Shown here piece by piece: positions 52,124 to 61,877 of a stretch of 64,000 bases of DNA. The stretch is from JASLEW01 sp035544895. Its GTDB lineage: Bacteria > Acidobacteriota > Thermoanaerobaculia > Multivoradales > UBA5704. A program made the position numbers and the translations under genes. The notes beneath the pieces are model-generated. The model did not search any database. It was not told the DNA's origin and saw only the letters and a list, made by a program, of their open reading frames with translations. The first letter of the stretch is position 1, and every line of letters begins with the position of its first letter. Location: assembly GCA_035544895.1 (NCBI GenBank), contig DASZZM010000026.1, positions 1-64,000 on the forward strand, given 5' to 3'.

Positions 52124-52124
<1 letters not shown>
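51174..52124 (+). CDS. trxB: Thioredoxin reductase
   Basis: A 316-residue flavoenzyme. FAD loop GSGPAGLTAALYAARA (about residues 13-28), the redox-active CATC (about 140) followed by DGF, the NADPH loop GGGDSAMEEANYLTK, and the C-terminal FAD motif FASGDAMDPIYRQ. It passes electrons from NADPH to thioredoxin in the cytoplasm. Length matches the family. ATG at 51174 with GGAGGGAAG upstream. Its stop overlaps the start of the MoxR-like gene (TGATG), so the two are coupled. Confidence 0.95.
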
Positions 52125-53635
<1,511 letters not shown>

Positions 53636-53666
53636 CGCCACGAGCGGCCACCGGCCGGCCACCGCC

Positions 53667-54755
53667 ATGCGTCACCAATACCTCTACCTCGACCCTGAGC
53701 TGATCCGGCAGCTCCTCGCCGGCCTCGACCTCTTGCGGCTGTTCAACCAGCTCGTGCTCGCCTCGGGCGGCGAGGTCGAGGAAGCGATGGACTGGATGCG
53801 CTATCTCCAGCGGCAAGGCTACCTGCCCGAAGAGCTCGACCTCGACCAGTTCTTCGGCTCGCTCGAAGAGCAGAACCTGGTCGGGCGCGACCGCGAAGGG
53901 GCGCTGCAGCTCACCACCGGCGGCGAGCGGCGCATCCGCAAGAGCGCTTTCGAGGAGATCTTCTCCAAGCTCGACCGCGCCGGGCCGGGCTATCACCCCG
54001 TGCGCCAGTCGGGCGAGGGGATCGAGCGCCTGCCCGAGACCCGGCCTTACAAGTTCGGCGACGACATCCACCTGCTCGACTCGACCCGCTCCCTGGAAAA
54101 CGCCATGCGGCGCACCCACGGCGAGCTGACGCTCGCCGAAGACGATCTCGAGGTCTTCGAGACCGAGCACCTGACCACCTGCGCCACCGTGGTGGCGATC
54201 GACATCAGCCACTCGATGATCCTCTACGGCGAGGACCGCATCACCCCGGCGAAGACCGTGGCGCTGGCCTTGACCGAGCTGATCACCGGCAAGTACCCGA
54301 AAGACCACCTGTCGGTGATCCTCTTCGGCGACCGCGCCGAGCAGGTGGCTCTGACCGACCTCCCCTACATCCAGGCCGGCCCCTACCACACCAACACGCG
54401 CGAGGCGCTGCAGCTCGCGCGCGGCCTGCTGGCGCGCCAGAAGCAGCCCAACAAGCAGATCTTCCTGATCACCGACGGCAAGCCCTCGGCGATCACCGAG
54501 AACGGCCGCATCTACAAGAACCCTTTCGGCCTCGACCTGCGCATCGTCAACCTGACTCTCGAAGAAGCCGACCAGTGCCGCCGCCAGAAGGTCGTGGTCA
54601 CCACCTTCATGCTGGCGACCGACCCGATGCTCACCCAGTTCGTCGAAAAACTCACCCAGATCAATCGCGGCCGAGCCTACTTCGCCTCCCCCTACAACCT
54701 CGGCGAGTTCATCCTCGCCGACTACATCCGCAACCGCCGCCGGCGCATCCGGTAG
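53667..54755 (+). CDS. VWA-domain protein partnered with the MoxR-like ATPase
   Basis: A 362-residue protein. Residues about 1-165 are helical (DPELIRQLLAGLDLLRLFNQLV). The von Willebrand A domain begins at about 172 and has the metal-binding MIDAS motif DISHSM (Asp near 179), with TNTREAL and ITDGKPS later. VWA proteins of this kind bridge a MoxR ATPase and its substrate. The ribosome site is weak. It ends the trxB-moxR-VWA run. Confidence 0.9.
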   Translation: MRHQYLYLDPELIRQLLAGLDLLRLFNQLVLASGGEVEEAMDWMRYLQRQGYLPEELDLDQFFGSLEEQNLVGRDREGALQLTTGGERRIRKSAFEEIFSKLDRAGPGYHPVRQSGEGIERLPETRPYKFGDDIHLLDSTRSLENAMRRTHGELTLAEDDLEVFETEHLTTCATVVAIDISHSMILYGEDRITPAKTVALALTELITGKYPKDHLSVILFGDRAEQVALTDLPYIQAGPYHTNTREALQLARGLLARQKQPNKQIFLITDGKPSAITENGRIYKNPFGLDLRIVNLTLEEADQCRRQKVVVTTFMLATDPMLTQFVEKLTQINRGRAYFASPYNLGEFILADYIRNRRRRIR

Positions 54756-54853
54756 TCCGCAATCGTCACGCAGGGCCGTCGCGAATGCCATGGGCCACCC
54801 AAGAGCCTGATGGCTGCCGCCCACCGGGAGGCCAGGTGCTAGACTGCCCCCTC

Positions 54854-55255
54854 GTGAGCGCACCTCCCGCCCTGATCGCGGCCCTGCGCGGCGCCTTGGC
54901 CGGCCGCCGGGATGTCCAGCTCGCCCTGCTCTTCGGCTCTCTCGCCCGGGGCCACGGCCGCCCCGATTCCGACGTCGACGTAGCCGTTCTGGGCACGGCA
55001 ATCGACGAGCTCCAGCTCGCCGCCGACCTCAGCAAGGCAGCCCGGCGCGACGTGGATATCGTGCCGCTCGAAAGGGCCGGCTACCCTTTGCGGCGCGCCG
55101 TCCTGCGGGACGGGATCATTCTTCACGAGGGCAAGCCCGGGGCGGCCGCGCGCTGGTGGACCCGGGCCATCCTCGAAACCGAGACCGACCGGCCATGGTT
55201 CGAACGCATGCGCGACGCCTACCTGGAGCATCTTGCGGAAGGCGGCCATGGTTGA
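54854..55255 (+). CDS. mntA: MNT-domain nucleotidyltransferase antitoxin
   Basis: A 133-residue minimal nucleotidyltransferase. The catalytic box is FGSLARGHGRPDSDVDVAV (Gly-Ser and two Asp), followed by a third Asp in RRDVDIVPL. In MntA-HepT systems this protein AMPylates the HEPN toxin on a Tyr to inactivate it. It starts with GTG 54854. Its end overlaps the toxin start by eight bases, the usual gene arrangement. Confidence 0.88.
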   Translation: MSAPPALIAALRGALAGRRDVQLALLFGSLARGHGRPDSDVDVAVLGTAIDELQLAADLSKAARRDVDIVPLERAGYPLRRAVLRDGIILHEGKPGAAARWWTRAILETETDRPWFERMRDAYLEHLAEGGHG

Positions 55256-55673
55256 TGCCGACCTGCTCTCCAGCAAGTTTCGGGAATTGAGTCGCCGGCT
55301 GGTGCAGATCAGGCGGCACTGCGCGCCTGATGCCGCCTCGCTGGCCGCCAACCCTGACGCTCTCGACCTGGTCTCCTTCAATCTCATGCTCGCCGTGCAG
55401 GCTTGCCTCGACATCGCGAGCCACCTGATCGCGGATCAGCACTGGCTGCCGGCGGAGAGCCTGGGCGAGGCTTTCGAGCGCCTGGGCGAGCGCGGGGTTC
55501 TTACCCGCGCGACGACCGAGGCGCTGCGTGGCGCCGCGGGGCTGCGCAACATCGTGGCGCATGGCTACGAAGGACCGAGGGCTGACCTGATCCACGCCGC
55601 CGCCACTGACGGGATTCGAGATCTGGAACGCTTTGCCGCTGAGGTGAGCAGTTGGGTGCGCAGTCAACGGTAG
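55248..55673 (+). CDS. hepT: HepT-like HEPN-domain toxin
   Basis: A 141-residue helical HEPN (DUF86) protein. The RNase/AMPylation motif RNIVAHGY fits R-x4-H-x-Y exactly (Arg near residue 100, His 105, Tyr 107). Family members are RNases whose Tyr is AMPylated by the paired MntA. The gene starts inside the mntA end. The pair forms a type VII toxin-antitoxin module with both catalytic motifs intact. Confidence 0.9.
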   Translation: MVDADLLSSKFRELSRRLVQIRRHCAPDAASLAANPDALDLVSFNLMLAVQACLDIASHLIADQHWLPAESLGEAFERLGERGVLTRATTEALRGAAGLRNIVAHGYEGPRADLIHAAATDGIRDLERFAAEVSSWVRSQR

Positions 55674-55701
55674 ACCTGGGCGCTTGGAAAGGAGAGGCGA
55701 G

Positions 55702-56418
55702 ATGACCATTGCCAAGAGCCGGCTTTTGTCACCGGTCGTGCATCCAGCCTCGTGCCAGGTCCCGCCCGCGGCCACTGGCGGAGCAGCAAATCCGGCGCCG
55801 TGCCCGGCCCGGGTTCCGAGATCGGCTGTCGCCCGGACGGCGAGTCGGGCCTCGACCCTGATCCTCGCCCTGGCGACCCTGCTTGCCGGCGGATGCGGCC
55901 AGGGAGGCGGCGGGAAGGCCGGGCAGCGGGCTGGCCCGGCGGCCAAGGGGGACAAGACCTTCTCCGGGACCCAGCCGGCCCAGGTCGATGCTTGCGAGCT
56001 GCTCCCGCCGGCGGACGTGCAGGCGGTGTCCAGGGACGTGGCGGGGTCGCTGAGCAGCACCCTCGACGACGCGGTGGGACACGACCCCACGCAGTGCACC
56101 TACGGCCTGGCCGGAGGGGCGCCGCCCAAAGTGGTGGGCCTGGTCATCCGCCAATCCGCGGCCCCTGAGCAGGCGGCGCGCCTGCACGAGGCCGCCGAGG
56201 CCGGCCTGGGCTCGCTGGCGGGCTCTCGGGTCGAGCCGCTCGCCGGGCTCGGCGACGGCGCCTTCTGGGTGGGCGGGCGCCTGCAACAGCTCCATGTCCG
56301 CAAGGGCGCCACCCGGCTGATCTTCACCGTCCAGCTCGACAAGGACGCCCTTCCCGCGGCCAAGACCCTCGCCGCCAAGGCCCTCGCCCGCCTGGCCGCC
56401 GCCAAGCCGTCTCCCTAG
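55702..56418 (+). CDS. Lipoprotein of unknown function
   Basis: A 238-residue protein. The signal sequence is unusual: about 45 polar residues precede the hydrophobic core, which ends in a lipobox (LLAGGC, Cys near 64), so the true start may lie further in. A Gly-rich linker follows, then a domain (DACELLPPADVQAVSRDVAG, GAFWVGGRLQQLHVRKGATRLIFTVQ) like DUF3558-type lipoproteins. GGAGAGGCG precedes the ATG. A similar domain is in the lipoprotein at 56995. Confidence 0.75.
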   Translation: MTIAKSRLLSPVVHPASCQVPPAATGGAANPAPCPARVPRSAVARTASRASTLILALATLLAGGCGQGGGGKAGQRAGPAAKGDKTFSGTQPAQVDACELLPPADVQAVSRDVAGSLSSTLDDAVGHDPTQCTYGLAGGAPPKVVGLVIRQSAAPEQAARLHEAAEAGLGSLAGSRVEPLAGLGDGAFWVGGRLQQLHVRKGATRLIFTVQLDKDALPAAKTLAAKALARLAAAKPSP

Positions 56419-56474
56419 ACCGGCCGCGGGCCAGCCTCGCGCGCCGCCGGGCACAGTGGTACCTTGTTATCACC

Positions 56475-56939
56475 ATGATACGGACCCAGATCAGCCTGTC
56501 TGAAGCAGACTACAGCGCTGCCAAGCGCGAGGCTCAGCGGCTGGGGATCTCCTTAGCAGAGTTGCTGCGCAGGTCCCTCCGCGGGATCTTGCCGGTAGAC
56601 GAGTCGAAGCCATGGATGCGCCATGCGGGCTTGGTCGAATCCGAGGACCCGCAATCCAGTCAGCGCATCAACGACATCGTCTATGGCCAGAAGGACTTGG
56701 AACAACAAGTGAGCCAGCGGGAGGTCAACCAGCATCTGACCCGCTATGTGAAGGCGGCCGAAGCCGGGGAACGGATTGTCATCACGCGGCGTGGCAGACC
56801 TGTGGCCGTTCTCTCTCCGTTGCCTTCGCGGGAGACGCCTCTGGACGCGGCACAGGAGACGGCGCTGGAGCGCATCCTCGGCCAGAGCCATCACCTGGGC
56901 GGTCGGGCGCCATCGCGGGACGAGCTGCATGAGCGTTGA
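56475..56939 (+). CDS. Antitoxin with fused RHH and Phd/YefM domains
   Basis: A 154-residue protein with two DNA-binding antitoxin-type domains: a ribbon-helix-helix start (IRTQISLSEADYSAAKREAQRL, then GISLAELLRRSLR) and, from about residue 78, a Phd/YefM domain (VSQREVNQHLTRYVKAAEAGERIVITRRGRPVAVL, seen in two parts). Such proteins repress their own operon and neutralise a toxin. The toxin reading frame that overlaps its end is cut after 11 codons (see 56929), so this is now an orphan. Confidence 0.82.
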   Translation: MIRTQISLSEADYSAAKREAQRLGISLAELLRRSLRGILPVDESKPWMRHAGLVESEDPQSSQRINDIVYGQKDLEQQVSQREVNQHLTRYVKAAEAGERIVITRRGRPVAVLSPLPSRETPLDAAQETALERILGQSHHLGGRAPSRDELHER

Positions 56940-56961
56940 GCGCCTCAGCCTCGACTCCAAC
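56929..56961 (+). pseudogene. First 11 codons of a PIN-domain (VapC-like) toxin
   Basis: ATG 56929 overlaps the antitoxin stop by 11 bases, as toxin genes do, and encodes MSVERLSLDSN, which reads as the start of a PIN domain (xxLxLDSN with the catalytic Asp). The following codons do not continue the fold; the frame runs by chance into the next lipoprotein. The rest of the toxin seems deleted. Identification rests on 11 residues and position. Confidence 0.45.
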
Positions 56962-56994
56962 AGCAGCCGCGTCACGCGCCAATCGTTGGCAGCC

Positions 56995-57540
56995 ATGAAA
57001 CGACCTCGATCGCGGCTCGTCACGCCGCCAGCCGTCATGCTGCTGCTCCTGGTCTCGTCGGTCGCCGCTTGCCGGGGCAGGACCGCCGGGCCGTCGGCAA
57101 GCGTCATGACCGACGCCTGCGGCCTGCTCACGCAAGCGGACGCCGAGGCGCTGCTGGGCGGGCCGGTCACTCCGCCGCAGACGGGCAGCACCGCGGCGCC
57201 GGGGACGGTCTCTTCGACGCGCTGCAGCTACCTGTCGGCATCCGGCAGCCCGGTCAAGGTGGTGACCTTGCTGCTCAGGCGTTATGCCTCCCCGGCGGCG
57301 GCCGCCGACGCCTACGAACGGGCGCTGGCGATGTCGCGGTCCATCTCGGGGGCCGAGCCGGCGGACGAAGCCGGTCCCTCTCTCGGCGGTCAGCGGGCCT
57401 ACTGGGCCGGCGGCACGGTCAACCAGCTCAACGTCCTGCGCGACGACGCCTGGCTGATCATCGGCAGCAGTCTCGGCCCCGGGCTCGACCAGCGGTCCTC
57501 CTCGCGCGCGGTCGCCGCCAGGATCCTGACCCCGCGGTAG
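56995..57540 (+). CDS. Lipoprotein of unknown function (paralogue of 55702)
   Basis: A 181-residue protein: signal peptide (MKRPRSRLVTPPAVMLLLLV) ending in lipobox SSVAAC (Cys near 26), then a domain like that of the lipoprotein at 55702: ACGLLTQADAEALLGGP, CSYLSASG, AYWAGGTVNQLNVLRDDAWLII. Both carry two Cys about 35 residues apart. ATG 56995 has no strong ribosome site. The frame is open upstream through the PIN remnant, but that part is not signal-like. Confidence 0.78.
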   Translation: MKRPRSRLVTPPAVMLLLLVSSVAACRGRTAGPSASVMTDACGLLTQADAEALLGGPVTPPQTGSTAAPGTVSSTRCSYLSASGSPVKVVTLLLRRYASPAAAADAYERALAMSRSISGAEPADEAGPSLGGQRAYWAGGTVNQLNVLRDDAWLIIGSSLGPGLDQRSSSRAVAARILTPR

Positions 57541-57606
57541 CGCCCGCGGTCGCGGCCGCCGCAAGCCGCAACGCCTGCTTCCCATGGCGCACAGTGATCT
57601 TCTCGC

Positions 57607-58125
57607 TCACGCCGGCCTGATCTCCTCGCCGGGGCCGAGCTCCGGCGGCTGGGCGTGCCGCATCCGCCGGGCGCGCTGCCGCAGGACCTCGTACACCGCG
57701 ACTCCGACCGAGGTCGAAAGGTTGAGAGAGCGCAGCGCCGGGTCAGCCATCGGGATCGACACCAGGCGATCGCGGTAGCGCTTGCGCAGCACGAGCGGGA
57801 GCCCGGCGCTCTCCTTGCCGAAGACCAGCACCACCCGCTCGGGATAATCGACGCTCCACAGGTCGCGCGACGATTCCGAGGTAAAGAAGAACGGCTCGCC
57901 CATCTCGGCAAGATGCTCCTCCAGCTCGTCCCAGGCCGGCCAGACTCTAGGCTGGACGCGCGGCCAGTAGTCGAGGCCGGCGCGGCGCACCTCCCTGTCG
58001 TCGAGGGAGAAGCCCAGCGATTCGACCAGGTGCAAGCGTGCGCCCGCCGCCAGGCACGTGCGGCCCGCGTTGCCCGTGTTCCAGTGGATCTCGGGCTCCA
58101 CAAGCACAACGTGCAAGCTGTCCAC
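57607..58125 (-). CDS. trmL: tRNA (cytidine/uridine-2'-O-)-methyltransferase TrmL-like
   Basis: A 172-residue SPOUT (trefoil-knot) methyltransferase. Signature motifs: PEIHWNTGNAGRTCLA (motif 1), VVLVFGKESAGLP (motif 2) and LNLSTSVGVAVYEVLRQ (motif 3), matching TrmL, which methylates the wobble ribose of tRNA-Leu using SAM. It has the short single-domain form of TrmL. The start is GTG 58125, just before the conserved LHVVLVEPEI strand. It is divergent from the methyltransferase at 58258. Confidence 0.9.
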   Translation of the reverse strand: MDSLHVVLVEPEIHWNTGNAGRTCLAAGARLHLVESLGFSLDDREVRRAGLDYWPRVQPRVWPAWDELEEHLAEMGEPFFFTSESSRDLWSVDYPERVVLVFGKESAGLPLVLRKRYRDRLVSIPMADPALRSLNLSTSVGVAVYEVLRQRARRMRHAQPPELGPGEEIRPA

Positions 58126-58257
58126 GCCCCAGAGCTTACTCCCCTTACCGCGCCCCCGCCCCTCGCAGCAGGCAAGTTCGTTCTCGAGCGGCGCGGGCGA
58201 GTGGACTGTGCGACACTGAGAATTCCTGGTGTCGGTGCATGGACGGCGGGAATCTCG

Positions 58258-59043
58258 ATGACCGACGAGCGCTATCGCGGTGAAGGGGAAGACAGGGGCC
58301 GCGACGAGGAGCGCTACGGTGATTTCTTCGCCTTCGCGGGCAGGAGCGCCGTCCTCGGCCGCATCTGGCGGGGAGTCTTCGGCGCCGAGTATCCCGAGGA
58401 GCTGGAGCCCTTCGGCTTCGTCACCCTTTCCGACCTCGGGCGGATCCGAGACGCGCTGGCCATCGGCCATGGCGACCTCCTGGTCGACCTCGGCTGCGGC
58501 AAAGGCGGGCCAGGACTGTGGGTCGCGCGCGAGCTGGGAGCCCGGCTGGTGGGGATCGACGTCCTCGCGGCCGCCGTCGCGCAGGCGCGCCGCTTCGCTC
58601 GCCAGTTCGAGCTGGCCTTCCCTGGCAGGTTCGAGACCGGCAGCTTCGTTCACACCCGCCTCCCCGATGCTTCCGCCGGGGCGGTCATGAGCGTCGACAG
58701 CTTCTGGATGGTGGCCGACCCCGACGCCGCCCTGGAGGAGGTCAGGCGAGTGCTGGCCTCCCGCGCGCGCTTCGTCTTCACCACCTGGGAGCCTCTGCTC
58801 TCGGACCTCCGCGCTCAGCTCTCCGACCATGGCTTCGAGGTGCTGGCCTATGACGAGACCCCGGGCTGGCTGGAGCGGCAGCTCGCGGTCTATGAGCAGC
58901 TCCTGGCCAGCCGCGACGAGCTGTTGCAGGAGATCGGCGCGGGACCCGCGTCCATCCTCATCTCCGAAGCCGAGTCCGTGCCCGCCATCCTCCCGAACAC
59001 TCCGCGCGTCCTCGTCGTTGCCGAGAGAGCCAGCTCCGGGTAG
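58258..59043 (+). CDS. Class I SAM-dependent methyltransferase
   Basis: A 261-residue methyltransferase. SAM-binding motif I is LLVDLGCGKGGPGLWVAREL (about residues 73-92), with GARLVGIDV for the acidic residue of motif II and a later AVMSVDSFWMVADPD segment. It belongs to the Methyltransf_11/25 type that acts on small molecules or lipids; substrate unknown. Residues 1-40 are charged. The upstream spacing to ATG 58258 shows only a weak ribosome site. Confidence 0.87.
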   Translation: MTDERYRGEGEDRGRDEERYGDFFAFAGRSAVLGRIWRGVFGAEYPEELEPFGFVTLSDLGRIRDALAIGHGDLLVDLGCGKGGPGLWVARELGARLVGIDVLAAAVAQARRFARQFELAFPGRFETGSFVHTRLPDASAGAVMSVDSFWMVADPDAALEEVRRVLASRARFVFTTWEPLLSDLRAQLSDHGFEVLAYDETPGWLERQLAVYEQLLASRDELLQEIGAGPASILISEAESVPAILPNTPRVLVVAERASSG

Positions 59044-59218
59044 GGGACCCGGCGCTTTCCGGGCTCGATTCGAACCGAGCGGGCACTACTTACATGGAGG
59101 AGTCCGTGCGCCGTCGGTCGCGAAGCCGTGCCTGCCGCCATTCCTGTATCGTCAAAGCGAACCACGCGGAGCGCCGGGCCCGGGGAGCGGCCTCCGCGCC
59201 AGATCGAGGAGAGTTGCG

Positions 59219-60682
59219 ATGGCGGCGAGCCGGCGTGATTTCTTTCGTCTCGGAGTCGGCGTGGCCGCGGGCTGGGTGGCGGCGCGACGGGGCAGCGCCG
59301 CCTCTGCTCAGCCGGCGCGCGGCGGCGGCGGAGCATCGGTTCCGTCCAGCGCCGCCGCAACGGAGCGCTCGCCGGTTTCTCCCGGCCTGCTCCCCGTGAC
59401 GACTCCCGACCTGCCCAGGCTCCCCTGGACGCTGGACGACGGAGTCAAAGTGTTCCACCTCGCCTGCGACGTGGTGAAGAGCCGGTTCGTGCCCTGGAGG
59501 GAGTTCAACACCTGGGGATATAACGGCTCGACGCCCGGGCCGACCGTCGAGGCCGTGGAGGGTGACCGGGTACGCTTCGTGGTCGAGAACCGGCTGCCCG
59601 AGGCGACCACCCTGCACTGGCATGGGCTGGCGGTGCCGCACGCCATGGATGGCGCCGAGGGGATCAGCCAGGGCCTGATCCCTGCCGGCGGCAAGTTCGT
59701 CTACGAGTTCACTCTCCGCCAGCACGGCACGTTTTTCTATCACTCGCACCGCCCCATGCAGCAGATGATGGGCATGGTCGGCCTGTTCCTGATTCACCCC
59801 CGGCAACCCTACGAGCCGCCGGTTGACCGCGACTTCGCCTGGATCCTTCAAGGCTGGGCGGCGCTGCCCGGTAACCCCACGCCCAACAGCATGTCCATGG
59901 AGTTCAACTGGCTGACGATGAACGGCAAGTCGGCTCCTGCCACCACGCCGGCGCTGTGCCGGCTCGGCGAGCGGGTGCGGTTGCGCTTCGTCAACCTCGG
60001 CATGGACCACCACCCCATGCATCTCCACGGCCACACCTGGGTGGTCACCGGCACCGAAGGAGGGCGCATCCCCGCCGCGGCCTGGACGCCGGGCAACACC
60101 GAGCTCGTCGGGGTAGCCCAGGCGCGCACCGTCGAGCTGGTGGCCGACAACCCGGGCGACTGGATGATCCACTGCCACCTGCCCCACCACATGATGAACG
60201 CCATGTCCTCGCGGGTCGGCCCTCTCACGGCTCCGGGCGCCGGCCTCCCCGCGGACGGCCGCATGGAAGAAGGGATGGGCATCCAGAGCAGAGGCCATGC
60301 CCTCGACCCCGAGATGGGGCCGAGCCTGGGGCGCACGACCGGCGTGAACGCCGCGGAGCTGGTCCCGCATGCGGCCGGGCCGGCGAGCGATGCGACAACG
60401 GGGCACGCCGCCCATCACCGCGGCGGCGAGCGCGCCGCTTCCGACGCCCGCTCCGCGCCAGGCTACCCGCAGGACATGTTCATGGTGATGGACGACCGGA
60501 TCGCCAAGCCCGAAACCCATGGCCTGCGCCCTGGCTGGACCGGCGGCATGATGGGGATGATGACCCTGCTGCGTGTCCTGCGCCCCGATCAGTACGACGA
60601 GATCATGGCCCTCGAGGCGCGGCAGGACGCCGCCTCGCCGCCCGCCGCGGACCGCGGCCAGGCGCCCGGGGGCCGCAAGTGA
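59219..60682 (+). CDS. Tat-exported multicopper oxidase
   Basis: A 487-residue protein. The N-terminal Tat motif SRRDFFRLG is followed by a hydrophobic stretch and Ala-rich cleavage zone. The four copper-binding boxes are present: LHWHGLAVP (about 132), YHSHRPMQQ (about 180), HHPMHLHGH (about 263) and HCHLPHHMM (about 317, with Cys, His and axial Met of the type 1 site). It should oxidise Cu(I), Fe(II) or phenols in the periplasm. The C-terminal 130 residues are Met/His-rich. GAGGAG precedes the ATG. Its stop overlaps the next start (GTGA), so oxidase and TolC-like protein are coupled, as in copper-resistance operons. Confidence 0.92.
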   Translation: MAASRRDFFRLGVGVAAGWVAARRGSAASAQPARGGGGASVPSSAAATERSPVSPGLLPVTTPDLPRLPWTLDDGVKVFHLACDVVKSRFVPWREFNTWGYNGSTPGPTVEAVEGDRVRFVVENRLPEATTLHWHGLAVPHAMDGAEGISQGLIPAGGKFVYEFTLRQHGTFFYHSHRPMQQMMGMVGLFLIHPRQPYEPPVDRDFAWILQGWAALPGNPTPNSMSMEFNWLTMNGKSAPATTPALCRLGERVRLRFVNLGMDHHPMHLHGHTWVVTGTEGGRIPAAAWTPGNTELVGVAQARTVELVADNPGDWMIHCHLPHHMMNAMSSRVGPLTAPGAGLPADGRMEEGMGIQSRGHALDPEMGPSLGRTTGVNAAELVPHAAGPASDATTGHAAHHRGGERAASDARSAPGYPQDMFMVMDDRIAKPETHGLRPGWTGGMMGMMTLLRVLRPDQYDEIMALEARQDAASPPAADRGQAPGGRK

Positions 60683-61863
60683 AGATCCGGCGCCGGCGCC
60701 TCGCCACCTTCGCAGCCCTGGCCGCCCTGGCCGAGATTGTCGCGATCTCGGCGCTGCCTGCCGCCATCGCGGCCTCGGCCGGGTCCGCCACGCTCACGGC
60801 CTCCGCCGTTCCTCCCTCCGCGGCCGCGCCGCCCGTCGTCCGCCTGGCGGATGCCGAGAAGCAGGCCTTGCTGCACAACCAGGCCATGGCTGCCGCCGAG
60901 GCGGCGCTGCGCAGCGTCGACGAGCAGATCAAGAGGGCTGGCTCCCCTGGCTCCAATACCGCCCTGGGCCGCAAGCTCACGCAGACGCGCGCCCAGCTTC
61001 TGGCCGAGCGGCAGCGCATGGCGGTGAAGTTCCGCACCCTGTACTTCCATACCCTGCACGATCAGCGGCGTCTCGAGTTGCGCGGGCGGCTCGCGCGGGT
61101 GGCGCGCGAGGCGGCCGGCGTCACCGATCAGCTCTGGAACGTCGGAGCCGCGGACCGCCCCGACCGTCTGGCGATCGAAAACGAGGCGCAGGTGCTCGAA
61201 GCCGCCGCCGCCGCGGCCCAGATCGAGCTCGACGAGCTGCGCACGGTCCTCGAGGCGACGATCGGCGACCCGTCGCTCGACCTGCGGCACCTGGATGGGG
61301 ATCTCGTCGCCGAGATGCCCAAGATCGATCGCGAGGAGTGGCGGCAGCGCCTGCTGCGCGAAAGCCCCTCCCTGCTGGGGATCCGCGCCGAGATCGCCCA
61401 GCAGGAGGAGGCGCTGGCACGGGCGCGCCGCGACCCCGGGGCGACGGGGACCGCCGCGGCGGAGGCGGCGCTGGCCCAGGCCCGGCTGCGCGCCGAGCAG
61501 GTCCGCATCACCATCGAGGTCAGCTTTGCCGAGACCTACGGAGGCTACCGCTCGGCGGCCCGGCAAGTCGAGTCCTACTACGGCGGCGTCCTGGCGCGGG
61601 CGGAGCGCGCCTATGAGGAGACGCTGCATCAATACCAGCAGATGACGGCTGCCTATCCACAGGTGCTGATCGCCAGGCGCAACCTCTTCCAGATGGAGGA
61701 CGCGGCCCTCGACGCTCTGCAGAGAGCCTGGTCGTACGCGATCGACATCCAGGCGCTGCTGTCGTACGAGCTGCCGCAGAACCTGGCTCCCCCCCTCGCC
61801 CCTGCCGCCCCCAGCCAGGCAACACCCCCACCCGGCGGCCGCGGCGCGAGCGGGCGCGACTGA
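60679..61863 (+). CDS. TolC-family outer-membrane protein
   Basis: A 394-residue protein with an N-terminal signal (VKIRRRRLATFAALAALAE start) and long alpha-helical coiled segments typical of TolC/OEP proteins (ADAEKQALLHNQAMAAAEAA, IDREEWRQRLLRESPSLLGI, RAEIAQQEEALARARRDP, QVLIARRNLFQMED). OEP monomers are usually about 420-480 residues with two copies of the helical hairpin; this fits a slightly short member. It starts with a GTG overlapping the oxidase stop, which points to copper efflux or handling with the multicopper oxidase. Confidence 0.82.
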   Translation: MKIRRRRLATFAALAALAEIVAISALPAAIAASAGSATLTASAVPPSAAAPPVVRLADAEKQALLHNQAMAAAEAALRSVDEQIKRAGSPGSNTALGRKLTQTRAQLLAERQRMAVKFRTLYFHTLHDQRRLELRGRLARVAREAAGVTDQLWNVGAADRPDRLAIENEAQVLEAAAAAAQIELDELRTVLEATIGDPSLDLRHLDGDLVAEMPKIDREEWRQRLLRESPSLLGIRAEIAQQEEALARARRDPGATGTAAAEAALAQARLRAEQVRITIEVSFAETYGGYRSAARQVESYYGGVLARAERAYEETLHQYQQMTAAYPQVLIARRNLFQMEDAALDALQRAWSYAIDIQALLSYELPQNLAPPLAPAAPSQATPPPGGRGASGRD

Positions 61864-61877
61864 CCGAGGCCGACGGA

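Noticed and set aside
57607..58830. 407-codon reading of the TrmL frame
   Set aside because: The first 235 codons are antisense to the methyltransferase gene; the TrmL domain starts at the GTG at 58125.
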